In this document: positions 1 to 8,540 of the stretch, in pieces
How positions within the stretch are numbered: the first letter of the stretch is position 1
How the letters are laid out: each line of letters opens with the position of its first letter
NCBI GenBank assembly: GCA_019311115.1
Contig: JAFDDB010000024.1
Coordinates: 1 to 33,094 of the forward strand
Origin: Deltaproteobacteria bacterium
GTDB lineage: Bacteria > Myxococcota_A > UBA9160 > SZUA-336
DNA: 33,094 bases
Direction: 5' to 3'
Notes under the pieces: generated by a model
What the model was told of the DNA's origin: nothing
Databases searched by the model: none
What the model saw: only the letters and a program-made list of their open reading frames with translations
Made by a program: the position numbers and the translations under genes

Positions 1-195
1 CTCGCAGGCGCGCGCACCTCCCGGCCGCGCGAAGGGCCGGGCGGCGGGCCGGCCGAGCCACGCGAAGAGCAGCGCGCCGAGCGCCGCACCCGCAGACACG
101 GCGAGCGCCCCGTGCGGCTCGCAGGCGAGCCGATCCTCGAGCGCGATGCCCGCGGCGAACGGCAGAAGCAGGCGCAGCGCCGGAAGACGCGGCAC
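1..195 (-). CDS. comEC: ComEC/Rec2-like DNA-uptake protein, N-terminal fragment (runs off left edge)
   Basis: Sixty-five codons are open from a GTG at 195 to the window edge. The start is well supported by GGAGG five bases upstream. The residues read MPRLPALRLLLPFAAGIALE, followed by a second hydrophobic stretch rich in Ala and Leu (AVSAGAALGALLFAWLG). A short basic start, then FAAGI and a second membrane helix, is how ComEC/Rec2 competence channels usually begin. These proteins move single-stranded DNA through the inner membrane. Only the first helices are visible and neither the competence domain nor the metallo-beta-lactamase domain can be checked, so another polytopic membrane protein is possible. 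The ribosome site can pair with repeats just upstream (198-268), which may restrict its translation. Confidence 0.5.
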   Translation of the reverse strand, partial: MPRLPALRLLLPFAAGIALEDRLACEPHGALAVSAGAALGALLFAWLGRPAARPFARPGGARACE

Positions 196-197
196 GA

Positions 198-268
198 GAT
201 CCTCCGCGGAACACTCGGACGGGGGAGGATCGGATTGGGGGCAGGATCAGGACGGGGGGGGGAGGATC
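198..268 (-). repeat. Three imperfect tandem repeats able to pair with the comEC-like ribosome site
   Basis: On the plus strand three related units lie head to tail: GGACGGGGGAGGATC (217-231), GGATTGGGGGCAGGATC (232-248) and GGACGGGGGGGGGAGGATC (250-268). In the mRNA of the minus-strand gene the first and third give GATCCTCC, the exact complement of the ribosome-binding segment GGAGGATC (plus-strand 198-205). The nearer pair forms an 8-bp stem with an 18-nt loop. The third copy overlaps the stop codon of the upstream gene (267-269). Pairing is seen in the sequence; a regulatory role is inference. Confidence 0.5.
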
Positions 269-599
269 AGTGCAGGAAGCGCGAGCCCAGCGAGGGATGC
301 ATGTGCTGGTTCACGCGGTCGAGGTAGACGGACAGCACCTTCAACGACTCGTCGAGCTTCTTCAGCTCGCCCGCAAACTGGTTCATCAGCCCGGACACCT
401 CGTTGACCTCGGCGCCCTTGTCCACCTCGCCCTGCGAAGCTCGATAGGCGCGCGCGATCCCGGCGAGCACGACGTTCCACTCCGCGGAGGAAGGCTCCCC
501 GGACGCGACCCGTTCGAGCATGGGGAGGAGCGGGGTCGCGAACTCCCGCGGCACGCCGAAGCGGGTCTCGAGCGCTTCCATGAGCTTCTCTGTCTGCAT
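267..599 (-). CDS. Small helical protein of unknown function
   Basis: This 110-residue protein is not recognised. It begins MQTEKLMEALETRFGVPREF and is predicted almost wholly helical, with no signal peptide or membrane segment. The C-terminal half (MNQFAGELKKLDESLKVLSV, then YLDRVNQH) has the heptad-like spacing of a coiled coil, so it may oligomerise or bind a partner. The ATG at 599 has only a weak ribosome site. An internal ATG at 581 (residue 7) is preceded by AGAGAAG and may be the real start. A sigma-54-like element at 612-627 would place transcription start near 600, which fits the later ATG better. Downstream is the comEC-like gene, 71 bases away and probably co-transcribed. Confidence 0.7.
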   Translation of the reverse strand: MQTEKLMEALETRFGVPREFATPLLPMLERVASGEPSSAEWNVVLAGIARAYRASQGEVDKGAEVNEVSGLMNQFAGELKKLDESLKVLSVYLDRVNQHMHPSLGSRFLH

Positions 600-611
600 G
601 GCGCTCTGAAG

Positions 612-627
612 AGCAAGTCCGATGCCA
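612..627 (-). promoter_or_regulatory. Candidate sigma-54 promoter (-24/-12)
   Basis: The minus strand reads TGGCATCGGACTTGCT, against the sigma-54 consensus TGGCAC-N5-TTGCA. The invariant GG and GC are exactly ten bases apart. Transcription would start near 600, almost on the first ATG of the small gene at 267-599. rpoN is encoded in this same window. No activator binding site was identified. Confidence 0.45.
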
Positions 628-775
628 ACCTCGGGTCCATGCGGCGCGCGCTCGTGCACAGGCAGATTCGCGCGCGGGGCCGCCCACCTGCGGCCGGCGT
701 TGCACTTTGCTGTGGAGCCGGCTCCGGGCGCGCCAGCCTGCGTGCGGAATTCAGTTTCCCGATCAGGGGACGAGA

Positions 776-1687
776 TTACTCATACCGCCACGACGCAGGC
801 ACGCCGGCGCGGGTCGCGCGCTCCTCCAGATCGTCGAGCTGATTGCGCCAATACTCCTCGCGCTCCTCGATCTGCTCCACGTACGGCCCCGAGGCGGTCT
901 CGAAATAGGAGGGGATGTCCTCCTTCATCGAGAGCAGGTGGGCGAGCTGACCGTGGATCTGTCGGAACTTCGAGCGCCAGGCCTTCTCGTCGAGGCCGCC
1001 GTACACGCCCTCGATCCCGTTGAGGTCGATCTCCTCGAGCGTCAGCCTCCCCGACGTCGGGTCGGTGTGCACCTTGAAGTGGTTGAAGAAGGGCATCCCG
1101 AGCAGCCCCTGGTTCATCGTCGACAGGACCGCCATCTCGACGTCCTCGACCACCGCCGTGCCAACCTCGAGCCGCGCGATGCGGATCAGGGGCACCTGCA
1201 TCGGACGTCCGCCGATGCCGGCGAGGCTGGTGCTCGGCAGGTCCGGGGTCAGCTCGATGCCCATCTTCCTGACCGCCCAGGCGGGAATGGTGTTGAGCAT
1301 GGCGCCCGTGTCCACCACGAAAGGGATGCCCGCGGTGCCGTCGCAGGTCGCCGACACCACCATCTCGCGCCCCGCGCGATCGACGTAGAGCACATGCGTA
1401 CGCCCCTCTTGCTCGATGTTGGCGTTTGGCGGCCCGGACGACGGGTTCGCGTTCTGCCAGACCGACTGCGCGGCGGGCAGCGAGTTCCACTTGGAGGCCG
1501 CCGGCTTCTGCACGGGAACTTCCGGTCGCCGGGCGGACTTGCGGTGCTCGGGCGGGACCTGCGAGCGGTCGTCCGTCATGTGGACGCGTCCCTTGGCGTC
1601 CGTCCAGGTATAGATCTCGGCCCGCGCACCGGCAGCGGCCATGCAGGTCACAGCGATCAGTGCGGGCAGCAAAGCGGATCTGCGCAT
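776..1687 (-). CDS. Secreted retropepsin-like aspartic protease with DUF4124 domain
   Basis: This 303-residue protein has a cleavable signal peptide (MRRSALLPALIAVTCMAAAG, cleavage after ARA). A DUF4124 module follows (YTWTDAKGRVHMTDD, residues 26-40), then a Pro-rich linker and a clan AA aspartic protease domain. The catalytic motif FVVDTGAMLNTIP puts the nucleophilic Asp at residue 126. The second family mark, GLLGMPFFNHFKV, lies near residue 205. Single-domain retropepsins act as dimers, so this is probably a periplasmic homodimeric protease. The C-terminal 90 residues form a charged helical tail. It starts 19 bases after uvrC and has AGGAG four bases before the ATG, so it is likely the last gene of the ispD-to-uvrC unit. 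The substrate is unknown. Confidence 0.85.
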   Translation of the reverse strand: MRRSALLPALIAVTCMAAAGARAEIYTWTDAKGRVHMTDDRSQVPPEHRKSARRPEVPVQKPAASKWNSLPAAQSVWQNANPSSGPPNANIEQEGRTHVLYVDRAGREMVVSATCDGTAGIPFVVDTGAMLNTIPAWAVRKMGIELTPDLPSTSLAGIGGRPMQVPLIRIARLEVGTAVVEDVEMAVLSTMNQGLLGMPFFNHFKVHTDPTSGRLTLEEIDLNGIEGVYGGLDEKAWRSKFRQIHGQLAHLLSMKEDIPSYFETASGPYVEQIEEREEYWRNQLDDLEERATRAGVPASWRYE

Positions 1688-1706
1688 GCCGCTCCTGAGC
1701 GGGAAT

Positions 1707-3710
1707 TCAGTCCCCGTCAGTACCCGAATCGGCTGTTTCGGCGTCGCTCTTGACCGCGTCGTCCGCCGCTGCGCGAAAGAAGCGAGCGACGACGGCAGCA
1801 TCGGCCGCGCTGACGTGCGGCACCGCGGCCAGCTCCTCTTCGCTCGCCCGCTTCACGCGCTCGAGGCTCCCCAGGGTGCGCAGGAGTGAGCGCCGCTTGA
1901 CCGGGCCGATGCCGGGCAGCTCGTCGAGGATCGAGCGCAGGCCGAACTTGCGGCGCAGCTCGCGGTGGTAGCGGATGGCGAAGCGGTGCGACTCGTCGCG
2001 GATGCGCTGGAGCACGAGGAAGGCGGGAGCGTCCGGCTGCGGCAGCAGCGGATCCTTGACGCCGGGCAGGAAGAGCTTCTCGCGCTTGGTGCCGCCGTGG
2101 CGCTTGACCCGGGGGCTCGGCGACTCGTCGTCGCGCTCCTTGGCCAGGGACGCCAGCGCGATGCCCTCGATCCCCAGGTCGGCGAGCAGCGCCCGCACCG
2201 CGTTCAGCTGTCCCTTGCCGCCGTCGAGCAGGATCAGGTCGGGCGCGGGGTCGGTGTCGAGGCGTGCCAGGCGGCGCTGCAGGACCTCGCGCATTGCCCC
2301 GTAGTCGTCTCCCGGCTCGGCCTCGCGCATTCGGTAGCGGCGGTAGGCGTCGGGATCGGGTTGGCCGTCCCGGAACGAGACGCGCGACGCCACGTGCAAC
2401 GTCCCCTGCAGGTGCGACGTGTCGTAGCACTCGATGTGCTGCGGCGGTCCGGCCAGGCCGAGCAGCCCGGCCAGCTCGCGGAGTGCGACCTCGCTGTCTC
2501 CCTCGCGGCGGGACCGCTCCGTGAGCGCCAGCTTGGCGTTGCGCTCCGCCATCTCGATCAGGCGCCTGCGCTCTCCACGCCGGGGAACGTGCAGGCGCAC
2601 GACCCGGCCACGACGATCGCGCCACAGCGACTCCAGCAGCCGCGCGCCTTCGAGTTCGATCGGCACGAGCACCTCGCCGGGGAAATCCCGGTCCGCGTCG
2701 TAGAACTGCGCGAGGAACGACTCCAGGACTGCGGCGTCATCGATGCGCACGTCGCGGAACGAGTACGAGTTCCCGCCGAGCAGCACGCCCTGCCGGACGT
2801 GAAGCGACTGGATCTCGAGGCGCCGTCCCTCGCGCGCGATCGCGAAGACGTCCCGGTCCACGAATCGCACCGAGATCATCGACTGCTTCTCGACCGTGCG
2901 CTCGATCGCGACCAGCCGGTCGCGCAGGCGGGCGGCGTCCTCGAAGCGCTCCTGTGAGGCGAGCTCCTGCATGCGCTCCTCGAGCTCACGGCGCAGATCC
3001 ACGCTCTGGCCCTTGAGCAAGCGGATCGCCCCGGTCACGAGCTCGCCGTAGGCGGTCTCGTCGATCAGGTCGCAGCATGGCCCCGCGCAACGCCCCACCG
3101 CGTGCTCCAAGCAGGGCCGGCCCTTGCGCTGGTAGCTCTTGAACACCGTGTCGCTGCAGGTGCGCAGCGGAAAGACCTTCTGCAGGGCCCCGAGCGTCTT
3201 GCGCATCGACTTGCTGGACGTGTACGGCCCGAAGTAGCTGGCGCCGTCGGTGCCGAAGCGACGAGTCTCGCTGAAGCGAGGGAACCTCTCGCGCGCGTCG
3301 ATGCGCAGCCCCAGGTAGTTCTTGTCGTCGCGCAGGCGCACGTTGAAGCGCGGGCGGTGCTTCTTGATCAGCTGGTTCTCGAGGAGCAGCGCCTCCTTGA
3401 CGTTGCGCGTGACGACGACCTCGACGTCGCGGATTCGCGGCACCAGGAAGTGCATGCGGAAGCGCCCGTCTCCGCCGCGCGAGAAGTACGAGCGAACGCG
3501 CTGGCGCAGGTTCTGCGCCTTGCCCACGTAGAGCACGGCGCCCTCGTCCCCGCGGAAGAGGTAGACGCCGGACTCCGCAGGCAGCTCGCGGACCCGCGCG
3601 GCCAGCTCTTCGGCCGCGGCGGCGGCCCGCACCTCGGGCGGTACGGCGTCCGTTGGGGTGTCGCCCGGCGCGTCTGCGGAAGAGTCCGGCGGGGAGTCCG
3701 GAGGGCTCAT
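1707..3710 (-). CDS. uvrC: Excinuclease ABC subunit C
   Basis: UvrC makes both incisions around a DNA lesion after UvrA and UvrB have located it. The 667-residue product carries all expected parts in order. A Pro/Asp-rich N-terminal extension of about 40 residues is followed by the GIY-YIG nuclease (GVYLF...[14 protein letters not shown], residues 48-72). A UvrB-binding UVR helix follows ([18 protein letters not shown]), then the RNase H-like endonuclease domain with CYDTSH and [12 protein letters not shown]. The C-terminal helix-hairpin-helix pair begins [16 protein letters not shown]. Its ATG overlaps the uvrB stop by four bases (ATGA), so the two incision subunits are translationally coupled. 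The N-terminal extension is longer than usual and looks disordered. Confidence 0.97.
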   Translation of the reverse strand: MSPPDSPPDSSADAPGDTPTDAVPPEVRAAAAAEELAARVRELPAESGVYLFRGDEGAVLYVGKAQNLRQRVRSYFSRGGDGRFRMHFLVPRIRDVEVVVTRNVKEALLLENQLIKKHRPRFNVRLRDDKNYLGLRIDARERFPRFSETRRFGTDGASYFGPYTSSKSMRKTLGALQKVFPLRTCSDTVFKSYQRKGRPCLEHAVGRCAGPCCDLIDETAYGELVTGAIRLLKGQSVDLRRELEERMQELASQERFEDAARLRDRLVAIERTVEKQSMISVRFVDRDVFAIAREGRRLEIQSLHVRQGVLLGGNSYSFRDVRIDDAAVLESFLAQFYDADRDFPGEVLVPIELEGARLLESLWRDRRGRVVRLHVPRRGERRRLIEMAERNAKLALTERSRREGDSEVALRELAGLLGLAGPPQHIECYDTSHLQGTLHVASRVSFRDGQPDPDAYRRYRMREAEPGDDYGAMREVLQRRLARLDTDPAPDLILLDGGKGQLNAVRALLADLGIEGIALASLAKERDDESPSPRVKRHGGTKREKLFLPGVKDPLLPQPDAPAFLVLQRIRDESHRFAIRYHRELRRKFGLRSILDELPGIGPVKRRSLLRTLGSLERVKRASEEELAAVPHVSAADAAVVARFFRAAADDAVKSDAETADSGTDGD

Positions 3711-5755
3711 CGCCTTCTCCGCCCGCGGCCCCCGCGCCCTCGACCCTTGCCCGAGCGCTTCGTCTCGAAGCCGTGCAGCAGCGCCCGCTCCTCGATCTGG
3801 TTGATCTGGTCGCGGATCAGGACCGCGCGCTCGAAGTCCAGCGCCTCGGCGGCGGAGCGCATCTCGCCGCGCAGGCCCTCGACCTTCCCGGCCAGCTCCT
3901 CGGCCGACAGGTCCTCCGCTTCCGCCACCGTCGGAACGGTCACGTAGTCGCGCTCGTAGAGCGAGTCGGCCAGGCTCGCGATGTCGCTGGTAATCGACGC
4001 GGGCGTGATGCCGTGCTCGGTGTTGTAGGCGCGCTGCAGGTCGCGCCGCCGGTTGGTCTCGCCGACCGCCTCGCGGATCGAGTCGGTCTCCTTGTCGGCG
4101 TAGAGCAGCACCTTGCCGCGCACGTTGCGCGCCGCCCGGCCGATCGTCTGGATCAGTGACCGGGCCGAGCGCAGGAAGCCTTCCTTGTCGGCGTCGAGGA
4201 TCGCGACCATCGAGACCTCGGGCAGGTTCAGGCCCTCGCGAAGCAGGTTGATCCCCACGAGCACGTCGAACGTCCCCTGCCGCAGCTCGCGAAGGATCTC
4301 GGTCCGCTCGATCGTCGGGATGTCCGAGTGCAGGTAGCGCACGCGGACGCCGAGCTCCTCGTAGTAGGTCGTCAGCTCCTCGGACATGCGCTTGGTGAGC
4401 GTCGTGACGAGCACGCGATCGCCCCACTCGACGCGCTGGCGGATCTCGCCGAGCAGGTCCTCGACCTGGTTCGTGGCCGGCCGGACCTCGACCTCGGGAT
4501 CCATCAGTCCGGTCGGCCGGATGATCTGCTCCGCCACCACGCCCTGGCTGTGTTCGAGCTCGTACGTGCCCGGAGTGGCCGAGGTGTAGATGAGCTGCGG
4601 AACGCGCGTCTCCCACTCCTCGAAGCGCAGCGGGCGGTTGTCGAACGCCGAGGGCAGCCGGAAGCCGAAGTTGACCAGCGTCTCCTTCCGCGCCCGGTCA
4701 CCGCGGTACATGCCGCCGATCTGGGGCACCGTCACGTGGCTCTCGTCCACGAAGCAGAGGAAGTCCTTCGGAAAGTAGTTCAGCAGCGTGTAGGGCGTCT
4801 CGCCCTCGTTCCGGCCGTCGAGCCAGCGCGAGTAGTTCTCGACCCCGTGGCAGAAGCCCATCTCGGTCAGCATCTCGATGTCGTACATGGTGCGCTGCTC
4901 GATGCGCTGGGCCTCGAGGAGCTTTCCTTCCTCGCGGAACGTCGCGATGCGCTGCTGGAGCTCGTCGCGGATGCCCTCGGTCGCGCGCTGGATCAGTTCC
5001 GAAGTCGACACGTAGTGGCTGTTGGGAAAGACGACCGCGTGGCGCGGCCGCTGGATCACGCTTCCCCGCAGGGGGTCGATCTCGGTGATCGACTCGACCT
5101 CGTCCCCGAAGAACTCGATGCGCAGCGCGCGGTCGTCTTCGTAGGCGGGAAAGACCTCGACCACGTCTCCCCGCACGCGGAACGTGCCGCGATGGAAGTC
5201 GTAGTCGTTCCGCTCGTAGAGCATGGTGACGAGCTTGCGCAGGAACTCGTCGCGATTGAGCTCCATGCCCTTCTCGATGAAGCTGTGCATCTCACCGTAC
5301 GAGGCTGGCGAGCCGAGCCCGTAGATGCACGAGACGCTCGCCACCACGATCACGTCGCGCCGCGACAGCACCGAGCGCGTGGCGGAGTGCCGGAGCTTGT
5401 CGATCTCGTCGTTGATCGACGAGTCCTTCTCGATGAAGGTGTCCGTGGCCGGCAGGTAGGCCTCGGGCTGGTAGTAGTCGTAGTACGAGACGAAGTACTC
5501 GACGGCATTGTTGGGGAAGAGTTGCTTGAACTCGGAGTAGAGCTGCGCGGCGAGCGTCTTGTTCGGGGCCACGACGAGCGCCGGGCGCTGCACCTGCTCG
5601 ATCACCCACGACATCGTGGCGGTCTTGCCGCTGCCGGTAATGCCGAGCAGCGTCTGGTGACGGCGCCCGGCCCGCACGCCCTCGGTCAGCTCGCGAATCG
5701 CCCGCGGCTGGTCGCCCTGCGGCGTGTAGCTGCTGACGACCTCGAAGTCAGGCAC
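3707..5755 (-). CDS. uvrB: Excinuclease ABC subunit B
   Basis: UvrB is the damage-verifying helicase-like subunit of nucleotide excision repair. At 682 residues it has the family length. It shows Walker A GITGSGKT (38-45), the lesion-probing beta-hairpin region ([20 protein letters not shown]), Walker B FVDESHVT, the helicase motif QTIGRAARN, and a C-terminal UVR motif ([20 protein letters not shown]) that contacts UvrC. The tail is a short Arg/Gly-rich stretch. The GTG at 5755 was chosen because homologues begin a few residues before the [10 protein letters not shown] motif. It overlaps the 3' end of cysS by eight bases. Confidence 0.97.
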   Translation of the reverse strand: MPDFEVVSSYTPQGDQPRAIRELTEGVRAGRRHQTLLGITGSGKTATMSWVIEQVQRPALVVAPNKTLAAQLYSEFKQLFPNNAVEYFVSYYDYYQPEAYLPATDTFIEKDSSINDEIDKLRHSATRSVLSRRDVIVVASVSCIYGLGSPASYGEMHSFIEKGMELNRDEFLRKLVTMLYERNDYDFHRGTFRVRGDVVEVFPAYEDDRALRIEFFGDEVESITEIDPLRGSVIQRPRHAVVFPNSHYVSTSELIQRATEGIRDELQQRIATFREEGKLLEAQRIEQRTMYDIEMLTEMGFCHGVENYSRWLDGRNEGETPYTLLNYFPKDFLCFVDESHVTVPQIGGMYRGDRARKETLVNFGFRLPSAFDNRPLRFEEWETRVPQLIYTSATPGTYELEHSQGVVAEQIIRPTGLMDPEVEVRPATNQVEDLLGEIRQRVEWGDRVLVTTLTKRMSEELTTYYEELGVRVRYLHSDIPTIERTEILRELRQGTFDVLVGINLLREGLNLPEVSMVAILDADKEGFLRSARSLIQTIGRAARNVRGKVLLYADKETDSIREAVGETNRRRDLQRAYNTEHGITPASITSDIASLADSLYERDYVTVPTVAEAEDLSAEELAGKVEGLRGEMRSAAEALDFERAVLIRDQINQIEERALLHGFETKRSGKGRGRGGRGRRRR

Positions 5756-7178
5756 GCCGCCACCGCGTGCCGTCCGGCTTGTCCTCGAGTACGATGCCCA
5801 TCTCGAGCAGGCGGTCCCGGATCTCGTCCGCACGCGCCCAGTCCCGGTCCGCGCGCGCTGCCTCGCGCTCCTCGATCAGGCGCATCGCGTCCTCGTCCAC
5901 GTCGGGCACGTCGAGTCCGGCGGACTCGAGCCCGAGCGCCAGCACGCGGTCGAAGTCGACGAGCAAGGCCCACTTCTCGCGGCCGCCGAGGTCGCTCGAC
6001 CGCACGACTTCCCAGACCACCGCCAGCGCCTGTGGCGAGTTCAGGTCGTCGGTCAGCGCGTCGCGAAAGCGGCCGCGGTAGGTCTCGACCCGCTCCGCTC
6101 CGATGCTCTCGTCGCTCTCGCGCGCCTCGGCCGCGTGGCGCCGCAGCCGCCGCAGCGACGCCTGCGCGCCCTCGATGGCGTCCTGCGAGTAGGTGATCTG
6201 TTGGCGGTAGTGGGCGCTGAGCAGGAAGTAGCGGAAGGCCCCGGGCTCGATGCCCATCTCCTCGATGTCGTCGAGCGTCACGACGCCGCCGCCCGACTTC
6301 GACATCTTTCCGCTGTCGAACATCATCCAGCCGTTGTGCATCCAGAAGCGAACCCACGGCCGCACCCCGAACACGGCCTCGGACTGCGCGATCTCGTTGG
6401 TGTGGTGCACGGGGATGTGATCGACGCCCCCGGTGTGGATGTCGAACGGCACGCCCAGGTACTTGGAACTCATGGCGGAGCACTCGATGTGCCAGCCCGG
6501 GAAGCCGACGCCCCAGGGGCTGTCCCACTCCATCTGGCGCTTGGCGACCTCGCGCGGCGACAGCTTCCACAGCGCGAAGTCCGCGGGCGAGCGCTTGTGC
6601 GACGACGCCTCGATCCGCTCCTGCGTCTGCTGCGCGTCCAGGTGCAGGCGCGCCAGCGTCCCGTACTCGGGGTCGCGAGTCGTGTCGAAGTACACGCCGT
6701 CGCGCGCCCTGTAGGTGAAGCCCTTCTCCTCGAGGATGCGGATCATGTCGATCTGCTCCGCGATGTGGTCGGTGGCCTTGCACCAGACGTGCGGCTCCAG
6801 GACGCAGAGCTTCTCCAGGTCTTCCTTGAACACGCGCGTCCACTTCTCGGCGATGTCCCAGGCCGAGAGGTCCAGGCTGCGCGCCGCGAGCTCCATCTTG
6901 TCCTCGCCCGCGTCGGCGTCGTCGGTCAGGTGGCCCACGTCGGTGATGTTGATGACGTGCTTCACCTCGTAGCCGCACCAGAGCAGCGTGCGCCGCAGCA
7001 GGTCCGCGAACACGTACGGACGCATGTTGCCGAGGTGCGCGTGGCCGTACACCGTGGGCCCGCAGCTGTACATGCGGACCTGGCGGCCCTCGAGCGCCGA
7101 GAAGCGCTCCTTCTTGCGGGTGAACGTGTTGTACAGCTGCAGCTCGTTCAAGCGGGATCCCTCTCTTCCTGACGACAT
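5748..7178 (-). CDS. cysS: Cysteinyl-tRNA synthetase
   Basis: This class I synthetase charges tRNA-Cys. The 476-residue product has the HIGH-type signature HAHLGN (46-51) and KMSKS (291-295). The zinc ligands that sense the cysteine thiol are C39 (SCGPTVY), C233 ([10 protein letters not shown]), H259 and E262 ([10 protein letters not shown]). The anticodon-binding helical domain is at the C-terminus. The ATG at 7178 has no spaced ribosome site. A TTG at 7151 (protein starting [10 protein letters not shown]) has AGAGAGGGA seven bases upstream and agrees better with usual family starts, so the first nine residues may not exist. It sits 22 bases after ispF in the same unit. Confidence 0.96.
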   Translation of the reverse strand: MSSGREGSRLNELQLYNTFTRKKERFSALEGRQVRMYSCGPTVYGHAHLGNMRPYVFADLLRRTLLWCGYEVKHVINITDVGHLTDDADAGEDKMELAARSLDLSAWDIAEKWTRVFKEDLEKLCVLEPHVWCKATDHIAEQIDMIRILEEKGFTYRARDGVYFDTTRDPEYGTLARLHLDAQQTQERIEASSHKRSPADFALWKLSPREVAKRQMEWDSPWGVGFPGWHIECSAMSSKYLGVPFDIHTGGVDHIPVHHTNEIAQSEAVFGVRPWVRFWMHNGWMMFDSGKMSKSGGGVVTLDDIEEMGIEPGAFRYFLLSAHYRQQITYSQDAIEGAQASLRRLRRHAAEARESDESIGAERVETYRGRFRDALTDDLNSPQALAVVWEVVRSSDLGGREKWALLVDFDRVLALGLESAGLDVPDVDEDAMRLIEEREAARADRDWARADEIRDRLLEMGIVLEDKPDGTRWRRA

Positions 7179-7200
7179 CCTGACGGCGTGCGGACGGTGG

Positions 7201-7689
7201 CTAGGGTTTCGACGGTTGCAGCGGTCGCAGCAGGACCACGGCCTGTGCGGCGATGCCCTCGCCGCGCCCGATCGCCCCGAGCCGGTCCGTGCTCTTGACC
7301 TTGACGTTCACCCGCTCGTCGTCAAGGCGCAACATGGCCGCCAGCCCCTTGCGGATGGCAGCAGTGTGCGGCCCGAGCCGCGGCTCCTGCGCGATCAGCG
7401 TGGTGTCCACGTTCTCGATCGCGAAGCCGGCCGCCTCGACGCGGGCCAGGACGTGCGAGATCAGCTCGCTGCCGCTGGCGCCCTCCCAGGCCGGATCCGA
7501 GGACGGGAAGTGCCGTCCCAGGTCGCCGGCCCCGACGGCGCCGAGCAGCGCGTCGCCCACGGCGTGGGCGAGCACGTCGGCGTCGGAGTGGCCCTGGAGC
7601 CCCCGGTCGTGCGCGATCTCCACTCCCCCCAGCACGAGCCTGCGCCCGGGCACGAGCGCGTGGATGTCGAACCCCTGCCCCACCCTCAC
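7201..7689 (-). CDS. ispF: 2-C-methyl-D-erythritol 2,4-cyclodiphosphate synthase
   Basis: IspF converts CDP-ME 2-phosphate to MEcPP with release of CMP, the fifth step of the MEP isoprenoid pathway. The 162-residue product has the zinc site GFDIHAL near the N-terminus, HSDADVLAHAVGDALLGA, DLGRHFPSSD and the late KVKSTDRLGAIGRGEGIAAQ motif, all typical of the trimeric enzyme. The GTG at 7689 overlaps the ispD stop as GTGA. The two genes are therefore separate but coupled, unlike the fused IspDF found in some proteobacteria. Confidence 0.95.
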   Translation of the reverse strand: MRVGQGFDIHALVPGRRLVLGGVEIAHDRGLQGHSDADVLAHAVGDALLGAVGAGDLGRHFPSSDPAWEGASGSELISHVLARVEAAGFAIENVDTTLIAQEPRLGPHTAAIRKGLAAMLRLDDERVNVKVKSTDRLGAIGRGEGIAAQAVVLLRPLQPSKP

Positions 7690-8396
7690 GTCACGTCCTC
7701 CGCCGCCCGCCGCCGCAGGATGGCCTCGGCGCGCTCCAGGTCCGGCGGCGAGGTGACCTTGAAGTTCTCCGCGCGGCCCGGACACGTGCGCACCTCGACG
7801 CCCATGCGCTCGACCAGCGACGAGCAGTCGGTGCCCCGGAACCCGTCGGCCTCGGCGCGCTCCAGCGCCTGGCGCAGCAGCGCAACGCGGAAGACCTGCG
7901 GCGTCAGCGCGCGCACGAGCGCACCGCGGTCGAGCGTCCCGGTCACCCGGTCGTCTTCGACCCGCTTCAGGGTGTCCTCGACCGGCGCGACCAGCAGGGC
8001 CGCCCCGGTGGCCTGCGCGGCGGCCAGCGCTTCAGCGGCTTCCGCCGGCGTGACGAGACAGCGCGCGGCGTCGTGGACCAGCACCCACTCGGCGTCCGGC
8101 GCCTGCGCTTCGATCGCGCGCAGCCCGGCCGCCACCGAGTCCTGACGCTCTTCGCCTCCCTGCACCGCGTCGAGCAGCCGCGCAGGTCCCTTCCAGCCGG
8201 CGCCGATCTCCGCGACGCGGGCGGCGCTGTCCGGACCCACGACCGGAAGGACCCCGGACACGCCGGGCGCCCGAGCCAGGGCCGCGGCGCTCCACTGCAG
8301 CAGGCTGCCACCCGCCACGCGCACGTGCGCCTTGGGTAGATTGGCGCCCAGACGCAGTCCGCGTCCCGCAGCGAGCACGACAGCAATGGCCTCCAT
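7686..8396 (-). CDS. ispD: 2-C-methyl-D-erythritol 4-phosphate cytidylyltransferase
   Basis: IspD joins CTP to MEP to make CDP-ME in the MEP pathway. The 236-residue product has the nucleotide-binding loop AVVLAAGRGLRLGANLPKAH, then EERQDSV, VLVHDAARCLVTP, the DTLKRV segment and TPQVFR, matching the family in order. Two ATGs compete. The one at 8396 (MEAIAVVLAAG) starts where homologues do; the one at 8408 would add four residues. Neither has a strong ribosome site. It heads the minus-strand unit that runs through cysS, uvrB and uvrC, and is divergent from the TolC-like gene across about 130 bases. Confidence 0.93.
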   Translation of the reverse strand: MEAIAVVLAAGRGLRLGANLPKAHVRVAGGSLLQWSAAALARAPGVSGVLPVVGPDSAARVAEIGAGWKGPARLLDAVQGGEERQDSVAAGLRAIEAQAPDAEWVLVHDAARCLVTPAEAAEALAAAQATGAALLVAPVEDTLKRVEDDRVTGTLDRGALVRALTPQVFRVALLRQALERAEADGFRGTDCSSLVERMGVEVRTCPGRAENFKVTSPPDLERAEAILRRRAAEDVT

Positions 8397-8522
8397 CGCC
8401 ACGATCATAGCTGCGGCGCAGTTCGCGTGCGGATCCACTGTCTTTCTACCGCGCGCGGACTTGCGTCGTGCGCACAGCGGACCCTAACTTGACGTCCCCC
8501 CCGATCGAGAGGCCGAGCGGCT

Positions 8523-8540
8523 CCCGCTCATGCGAGCGGG
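8523..8540 (+). repeat. Perfect inverted repeat around a candidate start codon
   Basis: CCCGCTC and GAGCGGG flank the four bases ATGC, giving a 7-bp stem whose loop contains the first possible ATG (8530) of the TolC-like gene. A second ATG follows the stem directly at 8542. Such a hairpin would affect ribosome access or mark 8530 as a false start. Confidence 0.5.

Noticed and set aside
4328-6196. A 622-codon open frame on the plus strand
   Set aside because: It is antisense to uvrB and cysS, shows no domain or signal, and has shadow-type composition.
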